Source: Pseudomonas vlassakiae (GTDB lineage Bacteria; Pseudomonadota; Gammaproteobacteria; Pseudomonadales; Pseudomonadaceae). Taken from it: a DNA stretch of 64,000 nt. Each line of letters opens with the position of its first letter. Positions within the stretch are counted from its first letter, which is position 1. Location: NCBI RefSeq assembly GCF_014269035.2, contig NZ_JABWRP020000002.1, forward strand, positions 1 to 64,000, in the 5' to 3' direction. The position numbers and the translations under genes are program-made. The notes beneath the pieces are model-generated. The model worked only from the letters and a program-made list of their open reading frames with translations. It was not told the origin of the DNA and ran no database searches. This document shows, in pieces, positions 8,241 through 16,744 of the stretch.

Positions 8241-9476
8241 GCGACCCAGCCAGGCGCCAGCGCCTTGGGGGGCATCGGCCGTTGCTGCCTGGGTAAGGCG
8301 CATGTGCACCGTTTCCAGTTGCTGGGCGGCCACGCTCCAGTCGTGGCGATTGCGGGCGAACTGTCGGCCGGCCTCGCTCAATTGGCACATGCGCCACGGC
8401 TGGTTGAGCAATTGCGTGACCAGCAGCGCCAACTGGTCGCCGTCGTCACTGCCCAGGTAATGTTCGCCGTTGTTGGCGGCCAGCCCTGAGACGCCTTTGC
8501 CGGTGCTGATCACCGGCAGCCCGGCGGCCATGGCTTCGAGGATCTTCACCTTGGAGCCCCCGGCATAGCGCAAGGGCGCGAAGAACAGCGCGGAGCGGCG
8601 TTGCAATTCGCGCAGGTCGGGGCGATAGCCGACCCATTCGATACGTGGATCGTTCCAGCGCAGTTTCCAGCTTGCTGGCAGGGCATGCCCGGCGATGGCC
8701 AGGCGTACCGCCGGATTGCTCATCCACACTTGGGGCAGGATTTCTTCCAGGGCCCATTCGACCGCCTCCACGTTGGCGGCGTACTCGAAATTGCCAACGA
8801 ACAGCAGGCGCTGGCTATGCAGGGCCGGATGGACGTTCTGGTAATAGTCGCAATCGACGCCGTTGACCACCACCTTTACCGGGCGGCCGCTGACCTGGCT
8901 GATCAACTCGGCATCGTGCGGGCTTACCGCCACCACCTCGGTGGGTTGGCGCAGCACGCGCTGCTCCCAGCGCCGGTAGCGCCAACGGTCGAAGGCGTTG
9001 AGCGGGCGCAGCCACAGCGGCAGACGGTCGTGGCAGGCGGCGCCGGTGACTGATTCCAGATTGTGCTCGCAGAGCATGTAGGGCAGCTCGCGGGCCTGCA
9101 GTGCTTTTTCGAAAGGCTGGAAACTGTAGCTGTGCTCGATCTGGATAACGTCCCAGGGTTCGTCCAGCAGCTGCTCGAACTGGCGCCGCAAGCCTGGCGA
9201 CAGGCCATTGATGATGGCCCGCATCGGGTAGTCGATGATCGGCGAGGCGAGCAGATTGAGCGGGCTGTGCAAGGGGCGCCGGGGCAGCACGATCAGGCGT
9301 TCGAGCAGGGGTTCCAGGGCTTCGCGGGCGGCATCGCACAAAGGGATTTTCGACTGCACCAGCAAGGTGATCCGGTGGCCCTGCTGCGCCAGCGCGCGCA
9401 GCAGGTGATATTGCCGGGTCTTGCTGCCACTGGTGGTGGGCCAGGGCAGGTAAGGCAGAGTCCAGAGAATGCGCAT
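8229..9476 (-). CDS. Glycosyltransferase family 4 protein
   Basis: A 415-residue GT-B-fold glycosyltransferase. The N-terminus (ILWTLPYLPWPTTSGSKTRQYHLLRALAQQGH) has the Gly/Ser loop typical of GT4 acceptor domains. The C-terminal half holds the donor site (FVGNFEYAANVEAVEWAL, then APLRYAGGSKVKILEAMAAGLPVIST with the conserved Glu). It resembles the EpsH1/PEP-CTERM-associated sugar transferases that work on exopolysaccharide. It starts 51 bases after the GDP-mannose enzyme gene and is probably co-transcribed with it, which suggests a mannose-containing product. Acceptor and product are unknown. The 3' end overlaps moeA by 12 bases. Confidence 0.85.
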   Translation of the reverse strand: MRILWTLPYLPWPTTSGSKTRQYHLLRALAQQGHRITLLVQSKIPLCDAAREALEPLLERLIVLPRRPLHSPLNLLASPIIDYPMRAIINGLSPGLRRQFEQLLDEPWDVIQIEHSYSFQPFEKALQARELPYMLCEHNLESVTGAACHDRLPLWLRPLNAFDRWRYRRWEQRVLRQPTEVVAVSPHDAELISQVSGRPVKVVVNGVDCDYYQNVHPALHSQRLLFVGNFEYAANVEAVEWALEEILPQVWMSNPAVRLAIAGHALPASWKLRWNDPRIEWVGYRPDLRELQRRSALFFAPLRYAGGSKVKILEAMAAGLPVISTGKGVSGLAANNGEHYLGSDDGDQLALLVTQLLNQPWRMCQLSEAGRQFARNRHDWSVAAQQLETVHMRLTQAATADAPQGAGAWLGRSTE

Positions 9477-9527
9477 GAAGCGGAAACCTCGCTGAAGGCT
9501 GCGGACAAAAAACGCGCCCGCCAGCCC

Positions 9528-10982
9528 TCAGCCGATGGCTGCCGCCGGGACGCGTCCGTAAATATCAGTAAAGCGCACGATATCGTCTTCGCCCAGGTAC
9601 TCGCCGCTCTGGACTTCGATCATCACCAGGTCGATGACGCCGGGGTTGGTCAGGCGGTGGGTGCGGCCTGGCTTGATGAAGGTCGACTCGTTGGTGTCGA
9701 GCAGAAACTCTTCTTCGCCGTTGGTCACGCAGGCCATGCCGCTGACGATGATCCAGTGCTCGCTGCGATGATGGTGCATCTGCAGCGACAGCGATTCGCC
9801 AGGGCGCACCATGATCCGCTTGATCTTGAAGCGCGGGCCTTCCTCGAGCACGGTGTACATGCCCCAGGGGCGAATGACGGTGCGGTGCAGGCGGTAGGCC
9901 TCATGGCCTTGGTGCTTGAGTTGCTGGGCAATCACCTTGACCTCCTGGCTGCGTGCTGCGTCGGCGATCAGCAGGGCGTCGGGGGTGTCGATGACGATGA
10001 GGTTATCCAGGCCGACCGCGCCGACCAGGCGCTTTGGCGAGTCGATGTAGCAGTTGGTCACATCGTGCAGCACGGCTTCACCATTGCAGTGGTTGCCGTC
10101 GTCGTCGGTGTGGCGCAGTTCGCGCACCGCCTCCCAGCTGCCGATATCGCTCCAGCCCAGTTCGCAAGGCACCACGGCAACCTTGTCGGAGCGCTCCATC
10201 AAGGCGTAGTCGATGGAAATGTCTTCGGCCAGGGCGAAGCTGTTCGGGTCCAGTTCCACCTGCAGTGCCTTGTCGCCCTCCTTGGTCGCGCTCTGCTCCA
10301 GGCAGCAGGTCACGCAGGCCAGCAGTTCCGGGGCATGCGCCTGCAGTTCGGCGAGCACGGTGCCCGCTCGCAGGCAGAACATGCCGGCATTCCACAAGTG
10401 GCGGCCGCCTTCGAGGTATTCGCGGGCGGTGAGGGCATCGGGCTTCTCCACGAAGCAGGTGACCTGGTGCGCATGCTTGCCGATCGCCTCGCCTTGTTCG
10501 ATGTAACCAAAGCCGGTTTCGGCGCGGCTCGGCAGCAGGCCGAAGGTGGCCAGCCAGCCATCGTCAGCCAATAACCGGGCGTGTTCGACGGCGTTGGCGA
10601 AGGCCTCGGCATCCTGGATCAGGTGGTCGGCGGGCAACACCAGCAGCACGCTGTCCTGGCCATAGTGCCTGGCACAATGCAGCGCGGCTGCAGCGATGGC
10701 GGGAGCAGTGTTGCGGCCGTTGGTTTCCAGCAGGTAATCGAGGGCGAGGTTGTCGGTGTTGACCTGGCGGTATTCGTCCTGAGTGCGGAAGAACACTTCG
10801 CGGTTGGTCACCGTCAGTATTCTTTCGACGCCCGGTAACGCCGCAGCGCGGGAAAAGGTCTTCTGCAGCAGGCTCTGGCCATCGGGCAGACGCATGAAGG
10901 GTTTGGGCATGGCTTCGCGCGAAACCGGCCACAGGCGGGTACCGGCACCGCCGGCGATGATACAGGGGATCAGAACGCTCAT
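9528..10982 (-). CDS. Mannose-1-phosphate guanylyltransferase / mannose-6-phosphate isomerase
   Basis: A 484-residue bifunctional type II PMI/GMP of the AlgA/WbpW/PslB family, making GDP-mannose from fructose-6-phosphate through mannose-6- and mannose-1-phosphate. The N-terminal nucleotidyltransferase carries GGAGTRLWPVSREAMPKPF and FVEKP. The C-terminal cupin carries QMHHHRSEHWIIVSG with the metal-binding His residues. The start at 10982 (MSVLIPC) fits the family; an open frame to 11144 adds 54 unlikely residues. It heads a probable two-gene unit with the glycosyltransferase. The exact paralogue (algA, wbpW, pslB) cannot be decided here. Confidence 0.92.
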   Translation of the reverse strand: MSVLIPCIIAGGAGTRLWPVSREAMPKPFMRLPDGQSLLQKTFSRAAALPGVERILTVTNREVFFRTQDEYRQVNTDNLALDYLLETNGRNTAPAIAAAALHCARHYGQDSVLLVLPADHLIQDAEAFANAVEHARLLADDGWLATFGLLPSRAETGFGYIEQGEAIGKHAHQVTCFVEKPDALTAREYLEGGRHLWNAGMFCLRAGTVLAELQAHAPELLACVTCCLEQSATKEGDKALQVELDPNSFALAEDISIDYALMERSDKVAVVPCELGWSDIGSWEAVRELRHTDDDGNHCNGEAVLHDVTNCYIDSPKRLVGAVGLDNLIVIDTPDALLIADAARSQEVKVIAQQLKHQGHEAYRLHRTVIRPWGMYTVLEEGPRFKIKRIMVRPGESLSLQMHHHRSEHWIIVSGMACVTNGEEEFLLDTNESTFIKPGRTHRLTNPGVIDLVMIEVQSGEYLGEDDIVRFTDIYGRVPAAAIG

Positions 10983-11290
10983 TTCACGGCCTCGACTCTG
11001 GGCGCTGCTTACAGCGCAGTGAAGGGAAACGTTGCGACCTGTCACGGTTTTGGCGGAAAAGTCAAAAAACCGACCTTTCACTACAGCTTCGTCCATGAAG
11101 GCCAAATATTTGTCGATCATGCGCCGGATGAAAAAAGCTTTCAATGATATTTATGTGAATCGGGTGGTTTTTTTGTTCGACCCTGCGCCAAGTCAATCCC
11201 CGATGTAGAGCTGTTTTACCGGTGGCATGCAGTATTTGGGCAGACTTTGCGGTCGAGATCTGGACAGAACCCACCCCATGGAGACGCGTG
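10983..11290. promoter_or_regulatory. Divergent intergenic region, AT-richer than its flanks
   Basis: The 308 bases separate the GDP-mannose enzyme gene and yegS. They are clearly richer in A/T than the flanking genes, with several A and T runs (for example around 11060-11070 and 11130-11175), as expected for a bidirectional promoter region. A short hairpin (GCTGC...GCAG) lies at about 11003-11018. I could not assign specific promoter elements or operators, and no gene is seen. Confidence 0.5.
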
Positions 11291-12178
11291 ATGCCACAGC
11301 GCAAGGCAATCTTGATCCTGCATGGCAAGCAGGCCATGAACGAAGCGGTGCGCCACGCCGTGAGCGCCATGCGCGAACGTGGCTGGACACTGGATGTGCG
11401 GGTGACCTGGGAAGGTGGCGATGCCCAGCGGCTGGTAGGCGAAGCGCTGGCGGCCGGGTACAGCCAAGTGATCGCTGGCGGAGGGGACGGCACCTTGCGT
11501 GACGTCGCCGAAGCCATGGGCCGGGCACGCAGCGAAGCCAGCCTGGCGCTGCTGCCGCTGGGAACGGCCAATGACTTCGCCAAGGCTGCCGGCATTTCCC
11601 TTGAGCCCACCGAGGCCCTGGCGCTGCTGGAGCTGCCGCCACGGCCAATCGACCTGGGCCAGGTGGGCGACCAGTTGTTCCTGAACATGGCCACAGGCGG
11701 TTTCGGCAGTCAGGTTACCGCCAATACCTCTGAAGACCTTAAAAAAATGCTCGGCGCTGCGGCCTACCTGTTCACCGGGCTGTCGCGCTTCAGCGAGCTG
11801 CAGGCCGCCTCGGTCGAGCTGTCAGGGCCGGGCTTCGACTGGCAGGGCGACCTGCTGGCGCTGGGGATCGGCAATGGTCGCCAGGCCGGTGGCGGACAAG
11901 TGTTGTGCCCGGACGCGCAAGTCGATGATGGCCTGCTCGATATCGCCATCCTGCCAGCGCCCCAGGAAATGGTAGGCGCCCTTCGTGATTTGCTGGCGGG
12001 TGAAGGCTTGTTCGTGCGGGCGCGTTTGCCCTGGGTCGAGATCACCTGTTCGCAGGGGCTGGACATCAACCTAGATGGCGAGCCGCTGCAGGCCGACAGC
12101 CTGCGCTTTGCGGCGTTGCCAGGGGCACTGCGCGTGCACTTGCCGTTGAATTCACCGCTGATCAGTCGTCCAGGCTGA
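11291..12178 (+). CDS. yegS: Lipid kinase YegS-like
   Basis: A 295-residue member of the diacylglycerol kinase catalytic family (YegS/BmrU type), which phosphorylates lipids such as phosphatidylglycerol or diacylglycerol using ATP. The nucleotide-binding motif GGGDGTLRDVAEA and the PLGTANDFAKA motif are both present, near residues 66-80 and 94-105. The start at 11291 has a GGAG-type site about 10 bases upstream; an ATG at 11222 is less likely. The last 17 bases overlap the 3' end of the convergent response regulator gene. Confidence 0.9.
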   Translation: MPQRKAILILHGKQAMNEAVRHAVSAMRERGWTLDVRVTWEGGDAQRLVGEALAAGYSQVIAGGGDGTLRDVAEAMGRARSEASLALLPLGTANDFAKAAGISLEPTEALALLELPPRPIDLGQVGDQLFLNMATGGFGSQVTANTSEDLKKMLGAAAYLFTGLSRFSELQAASVELSGPGFDWQGDLLALGIGNGRQAGGGQVLCPDAQVDDGLLDIAILPAPQEMVGALRDLLAGEGLFVRARLPWVEITCSQGLDINLDGEPLQADSLRFAALPGALRVHLPLNSPLISRPG

Positions 12179-12821
12179 TGATTTTCTCGCGCACGGCGAA
12201 CAGTACCAGGCCGGCCACGTCGTAGATCTGCAGGCGCTTCATGATCTGCGAACGGTGGGTTTCCACGGTCTTGATCGACAGGCCCAGGCCGGCGGCGATT
12301 TCGCGGGTAGACTTGCCACGCACGATCAGGCGCAGGATCTCCAGTTGCCGTGCGGTGAGGTTGTGGCGGTCGAGACCGGGTTGCTTGCCGTGTTGCGCGC
12401 GCATCAGTGCCTGGTTGATCACCGTATGGGCGATGGCCGGGCTGAGGTAGCGCTCGCCATTGCGCAGCGCGGCCAGGGCCTGCTCCAGTTCGGTCGCCGT
12501 GGCATCCTTGAGCAGGTAACCGTGGGCGCCACTTTCCAGCGCCCGCATGATCAGGTCCGGATCGGTGTGCATGGACAGGATCAGTACCTTGCAGGGGTTA
12601 CCCGTGGCGCGCAGTTGGGTGAGGGCATCGAGGCCGCTGGTCGAGCGCATGGAGATGTCCAGCAGGACGATGTCGGGTGCCAGGTGCCGAACCTGCTCGA
12701 GCAACTGGTCGCCGTCATCGGCTTCGCCGGCCACGGTGTAGCCAGGGATGTCGGACACCAGGGCACGAACCCCGGCTCGGATCAGCGAGTGGTCATCCAC
12801 CAGCAGCAATCTACAGGTCAT
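12162..12821 (-). CDS. NarL/FixJ-family response regulator
   Basis: A 219-residue regulator with a receiver domain (acidic pair DD at 9-10, phospho-acceptor Asp55 in IVLLDISM, conserved Lys in the LLKDA segment) and a C-terminal LuxR-type helix-turn-helix (LTARQLEILRLIVRGKSTREIAAGLGLS). It is the cognate partner of the kinase gene upstream, whose stop codon overlaps its ATG in an ATGA arrangement. Target genes are not evident. Its 3' end overlaps yegS by 17 bases. Confidence 0.93.
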   Translation of the reverse strand: MTCRLLLVDDHSLIRAGVRALVSDIPGYTVAGEADDGDQLLEQVRHLAPDIVLLDISMRSTSGLDALTQLRATGNPCKVLILSMHTDPDLIMRALESGAHGYLLKDATATELEQALAALRNGERYLSPAIAHTVINQALMRAQHGKQPGLDRHNLTARQLEILRLIVRGKSTREIAAGLGLSIKTVETHRSQIMKRLQIYDVAGLVLFAVREKIISLDD

Positions 12822-13708
12822 GTTGAAGCGGTAGTCCTGGCGCGTTCATGAATACGGGGTGGCCACGGGAACAGCACATCGATCGTCGTGCCCAGGCCGA
12901 GCTGGCTGGTGATCGCCAGGCTGCCGTTGAGGGCGGTGGCGCGTTCCTGCATGCCGGCCATGCCGCGCTGGCCGGCCTCGGCCGGATTGGCAGCCGGGAT
13001 GAAGCCCTGGCCGTCATCCTGGATCGACAGGGCAAGCCCTGCTGCGCTGCGCTGCAGGCGGATGGTCAAGTTGCGCGCCCGGGCATGGCGCAGCATGTTG
13101 GTGACCGCCTCCTGGGTGATGCGAAACGCCGCCATGGCGACTTCTTCGGAAATACCGCCCAGGCGTTGATGGCATTCCAGGCTCCAGTGCACGTCGGTGT
13201 TTGCCAAGGTGCGTACCAGGTGTGCCCGCAGGCTGGCCTCGAGACCAAGGCTGGCCAGTTGCCGTGGGTTGAGCAGGGCGGAAACGTCGCGCACTTTGCT
13301 CAAGGTGTCTTCGAGTGTGCTGCGCAAGCTGCCACAGTGTGCCTGCAAGTCGCCCGGTACACGGCGTTGCAACCAGTCCAGCTGCATCTTGGCAGCGGTC
13401 AGCAGTTGCCCGATGTCGTCGTGGAGTTCGCGGCTCAGGTGCTGGCGCTCTGTCTCCTGGACCTGGAGCATGCGCCCGGCCAGCTCCGCCGGGCGCAGGC
13501 TGATCGACTTGGCACCGTGGCCCAGGTGCCAGCAGACGCCAAGCGTGGCCACCAGTTGCAGCAACAACAGGCTGGCCGGCATGCCTTGCCCGCCCGCATA
13601 CAGAACCAGGTTGGCAAGCAGGGACACCCCGCACAGCATTGCCGTCACCCAGCGCAGCAAGGTGGCGCGTGAACGGCAGCGCAGAGTTATCTTCAAGCGT
13701 GGGAACAT
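12818..13708 (-). CDS. NarX-type sensor histidine kinase
   Basis: A 296-residue HisKA_3-class kinase. Two hydrophobic helices at about 20-37 and 43-62 form a hairpin with almost no periplasmic part. The dimerisation segment has ETERQHLSRELHDDIGQ with phospho-acceptor His96, and the C-terminal ATPase has DDGQGF and GMAGMQERA. The start at 13708 is chosen because the frame upstream to 14014 has no membrane or family features. With such a small sensor part, the stimulus may lie in the membrane or come from a partner protein. Together with the regulator downstream it forms a two-gene operon. Confidence 0.88.
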   Translation of the reverse strand: MFPRLKITLRCRSRATLLRWVTAMLCGVSLLANLVLYAGGQGMPASLLLLQLVATLGVCWHLGHGAKSISLRPAELAGRMLQVQETERQHLSRELHDDIGQLLTAAKMQLDWLQRRVPGDLQAHCGSLRSTLEDTLSKVRDVSALLNPRQLASLGLEASLRAHLVRTLANTDVHWSLECHQRLGGISEEVAMAAFRITQEAVTNMLRHARARNLTIRLQRSAAGLALSIQDDGQGFIPAANPAEAGQRGMAGMQERATALNGSLAITSQLGLGTTIDVLFPWPPRIHERARTTAST

Positions 13709-14075
13709 AGAATTGGGAAGCCACTGAAGTCTTGCTGATGGGGGCTGTGCACACCTCTTGGCAGAGGCTTTGGCGCTGTGCTTGCAACAAATGGCGAGCC
13801 CGGCCCGATGTGAAACATGGGGAGCCGGCCAGCATTTGTGTGCGCGCATCTTAACACTTCGGTTGAATTTGGTCGCGCTGGGCAATGCTTTGAAACCTAA
13901 GCATTTCCGGGCTCGGGAGGGGTGCTGGGCAGGCAAAATAAGTGTCAAAATGCCACCTCCCGATCCTGTGATGACCGCTTCACGATCAACTAGCAACAGA
14001 CCGCGCAAGTGCACCCGGCTGAACGCGCGAAAAAAACCGCACGTCCTGCGTCATCGGGTGAATGGAACCAGCCGG
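13709..14075. other. Intergenic region upstream of the NarX-type kinase
   Basis: These 367 bases lie between two minus-strand genes. The part near 13709-13900 must carry the promoter of the kinase-regulator operon. An AT-rich stretch at about 13845-13870 is a candidate. No gene, strong hairpin or known operator is seen. Confidence 0.45.
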
Positions 14076-14585
14076 CTAGTGGCGCTGCACGGGGGCATTG
14101 ACTGATGACCTGCCCGGCACGGTGGAGCGCGGATGCATGCAGTTGCTGGCGTTTTCGTTGCAGGACGCACACGTTTGCGGCAACGGCTGATTCAGGGCAA
14201 CTGCCAGTTCGCTCAGCAGCGTTACCTGCTCGCAGGAATCGAGAGCGAGTCGGCCGGTGCGCACATCGATCAGTTCCAGTTGCCAGGCCAGCAAGGTCAG
14301 GCAGGCATTCAGCGCTGGCAAAACGGTCTGGTCCAGGCACCGCTGCTTGCAGGCCGGGGCGAGCAGGCGGTGCAGGACGCTGGCATAGTGGGCGACTTCA
14401 AGCAGGCCCAGGGCGCTGGCGCGTCGGGCCAGGGTCTGGAGCGTGCTGTTCAGGCATTGGCAGGCGTCCGGGTCGTTGCTGATCAGTTCCAGATGTTGCA
14501 GGCATTCCTGGGACTGGGTCAGCAAGACCTGGGCATCCAGCAGGAAGTCCTGCAGGGTGTCGAAGTTGGAGACGCTGCTGTCCAT
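14076..14585 (-). CDS. Degenerate Hpt-like protein beside cheV
   Basis: A 169-residue protein of unassigned function. Residues about 10-78 (DTLQDFLLDAQVLLTQSQEC, then LQTLARRASALGL) follow the pattern of a CheA P1 / histidine phosphotransfer bundle. Where Hpt domains have the phospho-acceptor motif AHSIKG, this protein has LQTLAR, so the His and the Lys-Gly are missing. The C-terminal tail has clustered Cys (CASC near 139-142, Cys149) and is probably disordered. The start at 14585 (MDSSVSNF) is the first sensible one. It is divergent from cheV, suggesting a link to chemotaxis, but this is inference from context and weak similarity. Confidence 0.6.
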   Translation of the reverse strand: MDSSVSNFDTLQDFLLDAQVLLTQSQECLQHLELISNDPDACQCLNSTLQTLARRASALGLLEVAHYASVLHRLLAPACKQRCLDQTVLPALNACLTLLAWQLELIDVRTGRLALDSCEQVTLLSELAVALNQPLPQTCASCNENASNCMHPRSTVPGRSSVNAPVQRH

Positions 14586-14710
14586 CAAGTCACTCCGGCG
14601 CGTTGGGCTGGAGCAGGGGATGGCCACGCCATATCGATCGCTAGCAAAAGCCTGACTCCATTCATGCAGTGAGAATGGCGTCACATTAATGGCTAAAGGA
14701 TATCGCGAAC

Positions 14711-14727
14711 ATCAGGTTGCACCTGAT
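14711..14727. promoter_or_regulatory. Perfect 7-bp inverted repeat, candidate operator
   Basis: ATCAGGT and ACCTGAT flank a TGC spacer. Such a compact symmetric site in a divergent promoter region suggests binding of a dimeric regulator. The binding protein is not recognised. Confidence 0.4.
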
Positions 14728-14860
14728 TGCTCCTAGGGGATTCCCTGAGGGCGTCTAGGGTGCGACAGGTTGCGCTGAAATGGATCCAGGCGGGTCATGC
14801 CGCAGTAAAGCATGATGCTAATATGATATCAATCGCCCGGCAGGGCATTTTTTCGCCGGG

Positions 14861-14888
14861 GTCAAGATACGCAGAATAGCGCCGATAC
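14861..14888 (+). promoter_or_regulatory. Candidate FliA (sigma-28) promoter of cheV
   Basis: TCAAGATA at 14861-14868, a 12-base spacer, and GCCGATAC at 14881-14888 closely match the motility promoter pattern of pseudomonads (TCAAGT-like -35, about 11-12 bases, GCCGATAA -10). Transcription would begin near 14895, about 40 bases before the cheV start. FliA control of cheV fits its chemotaxis role. Confidence 0.7.
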
Positions 14889-14934
14889 AGGACGGATCAT
14901 TTCTATTTTTCGACATAACCCTGGGGGTTTTCCA

Positions 14935-15870
14935 ATGGCTGGCATTCTCGACACGGTAGACCAACGCACGCAGCTGGTGGGTGAGAACCGTCTGGAAATC
15001 CTGATGTTCCGCCTTGCCGGTCGCCAGTTGTTCGCAATCAACGTGTTCAAGGTGCAGGAAGTACTGCAACTGCCAAAGCTGACCCTGATGCCGCAGCGCC
15101 ATGCCTTCGTCTGTGGGGTGGTCAACCTGCGTGGGCAGACCCTGCCGGTGATCGACCTGTCCCAGGCGATCGGCATGCGCCCGCTGCAGCCGGGGCCGGA
15201 CAGCACCATCATCGTCACCGAGTACAACCGCTCGGTGCAGGCGTTCCTGGTGGGTGGCGTCGATCGCATCGTCAACATGAATTGGGAATCCATCATGCCG
15301 CCGCCTTCGAGTGCCGGGCGCCAGCACTACCTGACCGCCATCACCAAAGTGGATGACAAGCTGGTCGAAGTGATCGATGTGGAGAAGGTGCTCGCCGAGA
15401 TCGTGCCTTACAACGCCCGGGTCTCCGGCGACAAACTGGCCGACCCGGTGCTGGCGCGCGCACGTGGCCGTGAAGTGCTGCTGGTGGACGACTCCAGCGT
15501 GGCACTGGCGCAACTGCGCGATACCCTTTCGCAACTCGGGGTGAAGCTGCACGTTGCCAGTGATGGCCTGAAAGCCTTGCGCCTGCTCAAGGGTTGGGCC
15601 GAGGCGGGGGAGGACGTCTGCGAGAAGCTGTTGATGGTCTTCACCGATGCGGAAATGCCCGAGATGGACGGCTATCGGCTGACCACCGAAATTCGTAGCG
15701 ATGCGCGCCTGCGCAAGCTCTACGTGGTGCTGCACACTTCCTTGTCGGGCAGTTTCAACGAGTCGATGGTGAAAAAGGTCGGTTGTGACAATTTCCTCTC
15801 CAAGTTCCAGCCCGATCGCCTGGTCGATGTGGTCAAGCAGCGCCTGCTGCTGGATGCCGGCAACGCGTGA
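14935..15870 (+). CDS. cheV: Chemotaxis protein CheV (CheW-receiver fusion)
   Basis: A 311-residue coupling protein: a CheW-like domain at about 15-165 (FRLAGRQLFAINVFKVQEVL, VCGVVNLRGQTLPVIDLS) and a receiver domain at about 178-305 (LLVDDSSVA, phospho-acceptor Asp in FTDAEMPEMDGY, conserved Lys in NFLSKFQ). CheV proteins link receptors to CheA and adapt the signal through phosphorylation. It is monocistronic behind a FliA-type promoter and pairs functionally with the chemoreceptor gene at 4206. Residues needed for phosphorylation are intact. Confidence 0.95.
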   Translation: MAGILDTVDQRTQLVGENRLEILMFRLAGRQLFAINVFKVQEVLQLPKLTLMPQRHAFVCGVVNLRGQTLPVIDLSQAIGMRPLQPGPDSTIIVTEYNRSVQAFLVGGVDRIVNMNWESIMPPPSSAGRQHYLTAITKVDDKLVEVIDVEKVLAEIVPYNARVSGDKLADPVLARARGREVLLVDDSSVALAQLRDTLSQLGVKLHVASDGLKALRLLKGWAEAGEDVCEKLLMVFTDAEMPEMDGYRLTTEIRSDARLRKLYVVLHTSLSGSFNESMVKKVGCDNFLSKFQPDRLVDVVKQRLLLDAGNA

Positions 15871-15926
15871 TCCCACGGTCAGCCAGGTATAAGCTTGGCT
15901 TTTGACAAGGCATGAGGCGGGCAGGG

Positions 15927-16730
15927 ATGTTTCTCAGTGAGTTGTATCGATACCCGGTGAAGTCGGGGCAGGCGCAAGGCTTGCAAGGTTCACCGGTGGG
16001 GCTTCTAGGGTTGCAGGGCGACCGACGCTGGATGGTGGTCGAGGAAGACAACGGACGCTTCCTCACTCAGCGTGCCTGGCCCCAACTGGGCCAGCTGAAG
16101 GCCAGCGCGGGCGAGACTGGCGAATTGCTGCTCGAGCTGCCTGGGCAGGCGCCGTTGCCAGTGGCGGTACCCGCCGCTGACGATGCGCTGCGCGGTGTGA
16201 CCATCTGGCGCGATACCTTGCGTGTGCCGGACGCCGGCGACGAGGCGGCTGCCTGGCTGTCACAGTGGCTTGGCAAGGCGGTGCGCCTGGTGCATTGCCC
16301 GGAGCAGCGGGCACGCTACCTGCCCAATGGTTACGGCCTGAACAGCGACCGTGCGGCGTTCCCTGATGGCTTTCCGTTGTTGCTGATCGGGCAAGGCTCG
16401 CTGGATGACTTGAGCCGGCGAATTGGCCGGCCCATGGAAATGCTGCGTTTCCGGCCAAACCTGGTGGTGCAGGGGGCTGAGCCGTTTGCCGAGGATGGTT
16501 GGAAGCGGATCCGCATTGGCGAGCTGGAGTTTCGAGTGCTCAAACCGAGCGTCCGGTGCATCTTCACCACCCTCGACCCGGCGACCGGGGAGCGCAGTGC
16601 TGACCGTGAGCCATTGACCACCCTGAAGACTTTCCGCGAGAAGGAAGGCGACATCCTGTTCGGGCAGAACCTGGCCGTGGATGGCAGTGGCTGGCTTGAA
16701 GTGGGGATGGAGGTTGAAGTCCTGGAGTAG
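15927..16730 (+). CDS. MOSC-domain protein (YcbX/mARC type)
   Basis: A 267-residue protein with an N-terminal beta-barrel MOSC_N domain (LSELYRYPVKSGQ, GDRRWMVV) and a C-terminal MOSC domain. The conserved Cys lies in PSVRCIFTTLDPATGE, where it would hold the molybdenum. YcbX-like enzymes reduce N-hydroxylated compounds using molybdenum cofactor. The ATG at 15927 follows GGCAGGG, better than the ATG at 15912, which would add five residues. It is convergent with slt across a REP pair. Confidence 0.88.
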   Translation: MFLSELYRYPVKSGQAQGLQGSPVGLLGLQGDRRWMVVEEDNGRFLTQRAWPQLGQLKASAGETGELLLELPGQAPLPVAVPAADDALRGVTIWRDTLRVPDAGDEAAAWLSQWLGKAVRLVHCPEQRARYLPNGYGLNSDRAAFPDGFPLLLIGQGSLDDLSRRIGRPMEMLRFRPNLVVQGAEPFAEDGWKRIRIGELEFRVLKPSVRCIFTTLDPATGERSADREPLTTLKTFREKEGDILFGQNLAVDGSGWLEVGMEVEVLE

Positions 16731-16744
16731 CCGTTACCGACCTC

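Larger units (their letters stand above)
14586..14934. promoter_or_regulatory. Divergent promoter region between the Hpt-like gene and cheV
   Basis: The 349-base region contains a perfect palindrome ATCAGGT-TGC-ACCTGAT at 14711-14727, a CCGGC...GCCGG inverted repeat around a T-run at about 14836-14858, and the FliA-type promoter listed separately. Nothing coding is seen. Confidence 0.55.
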
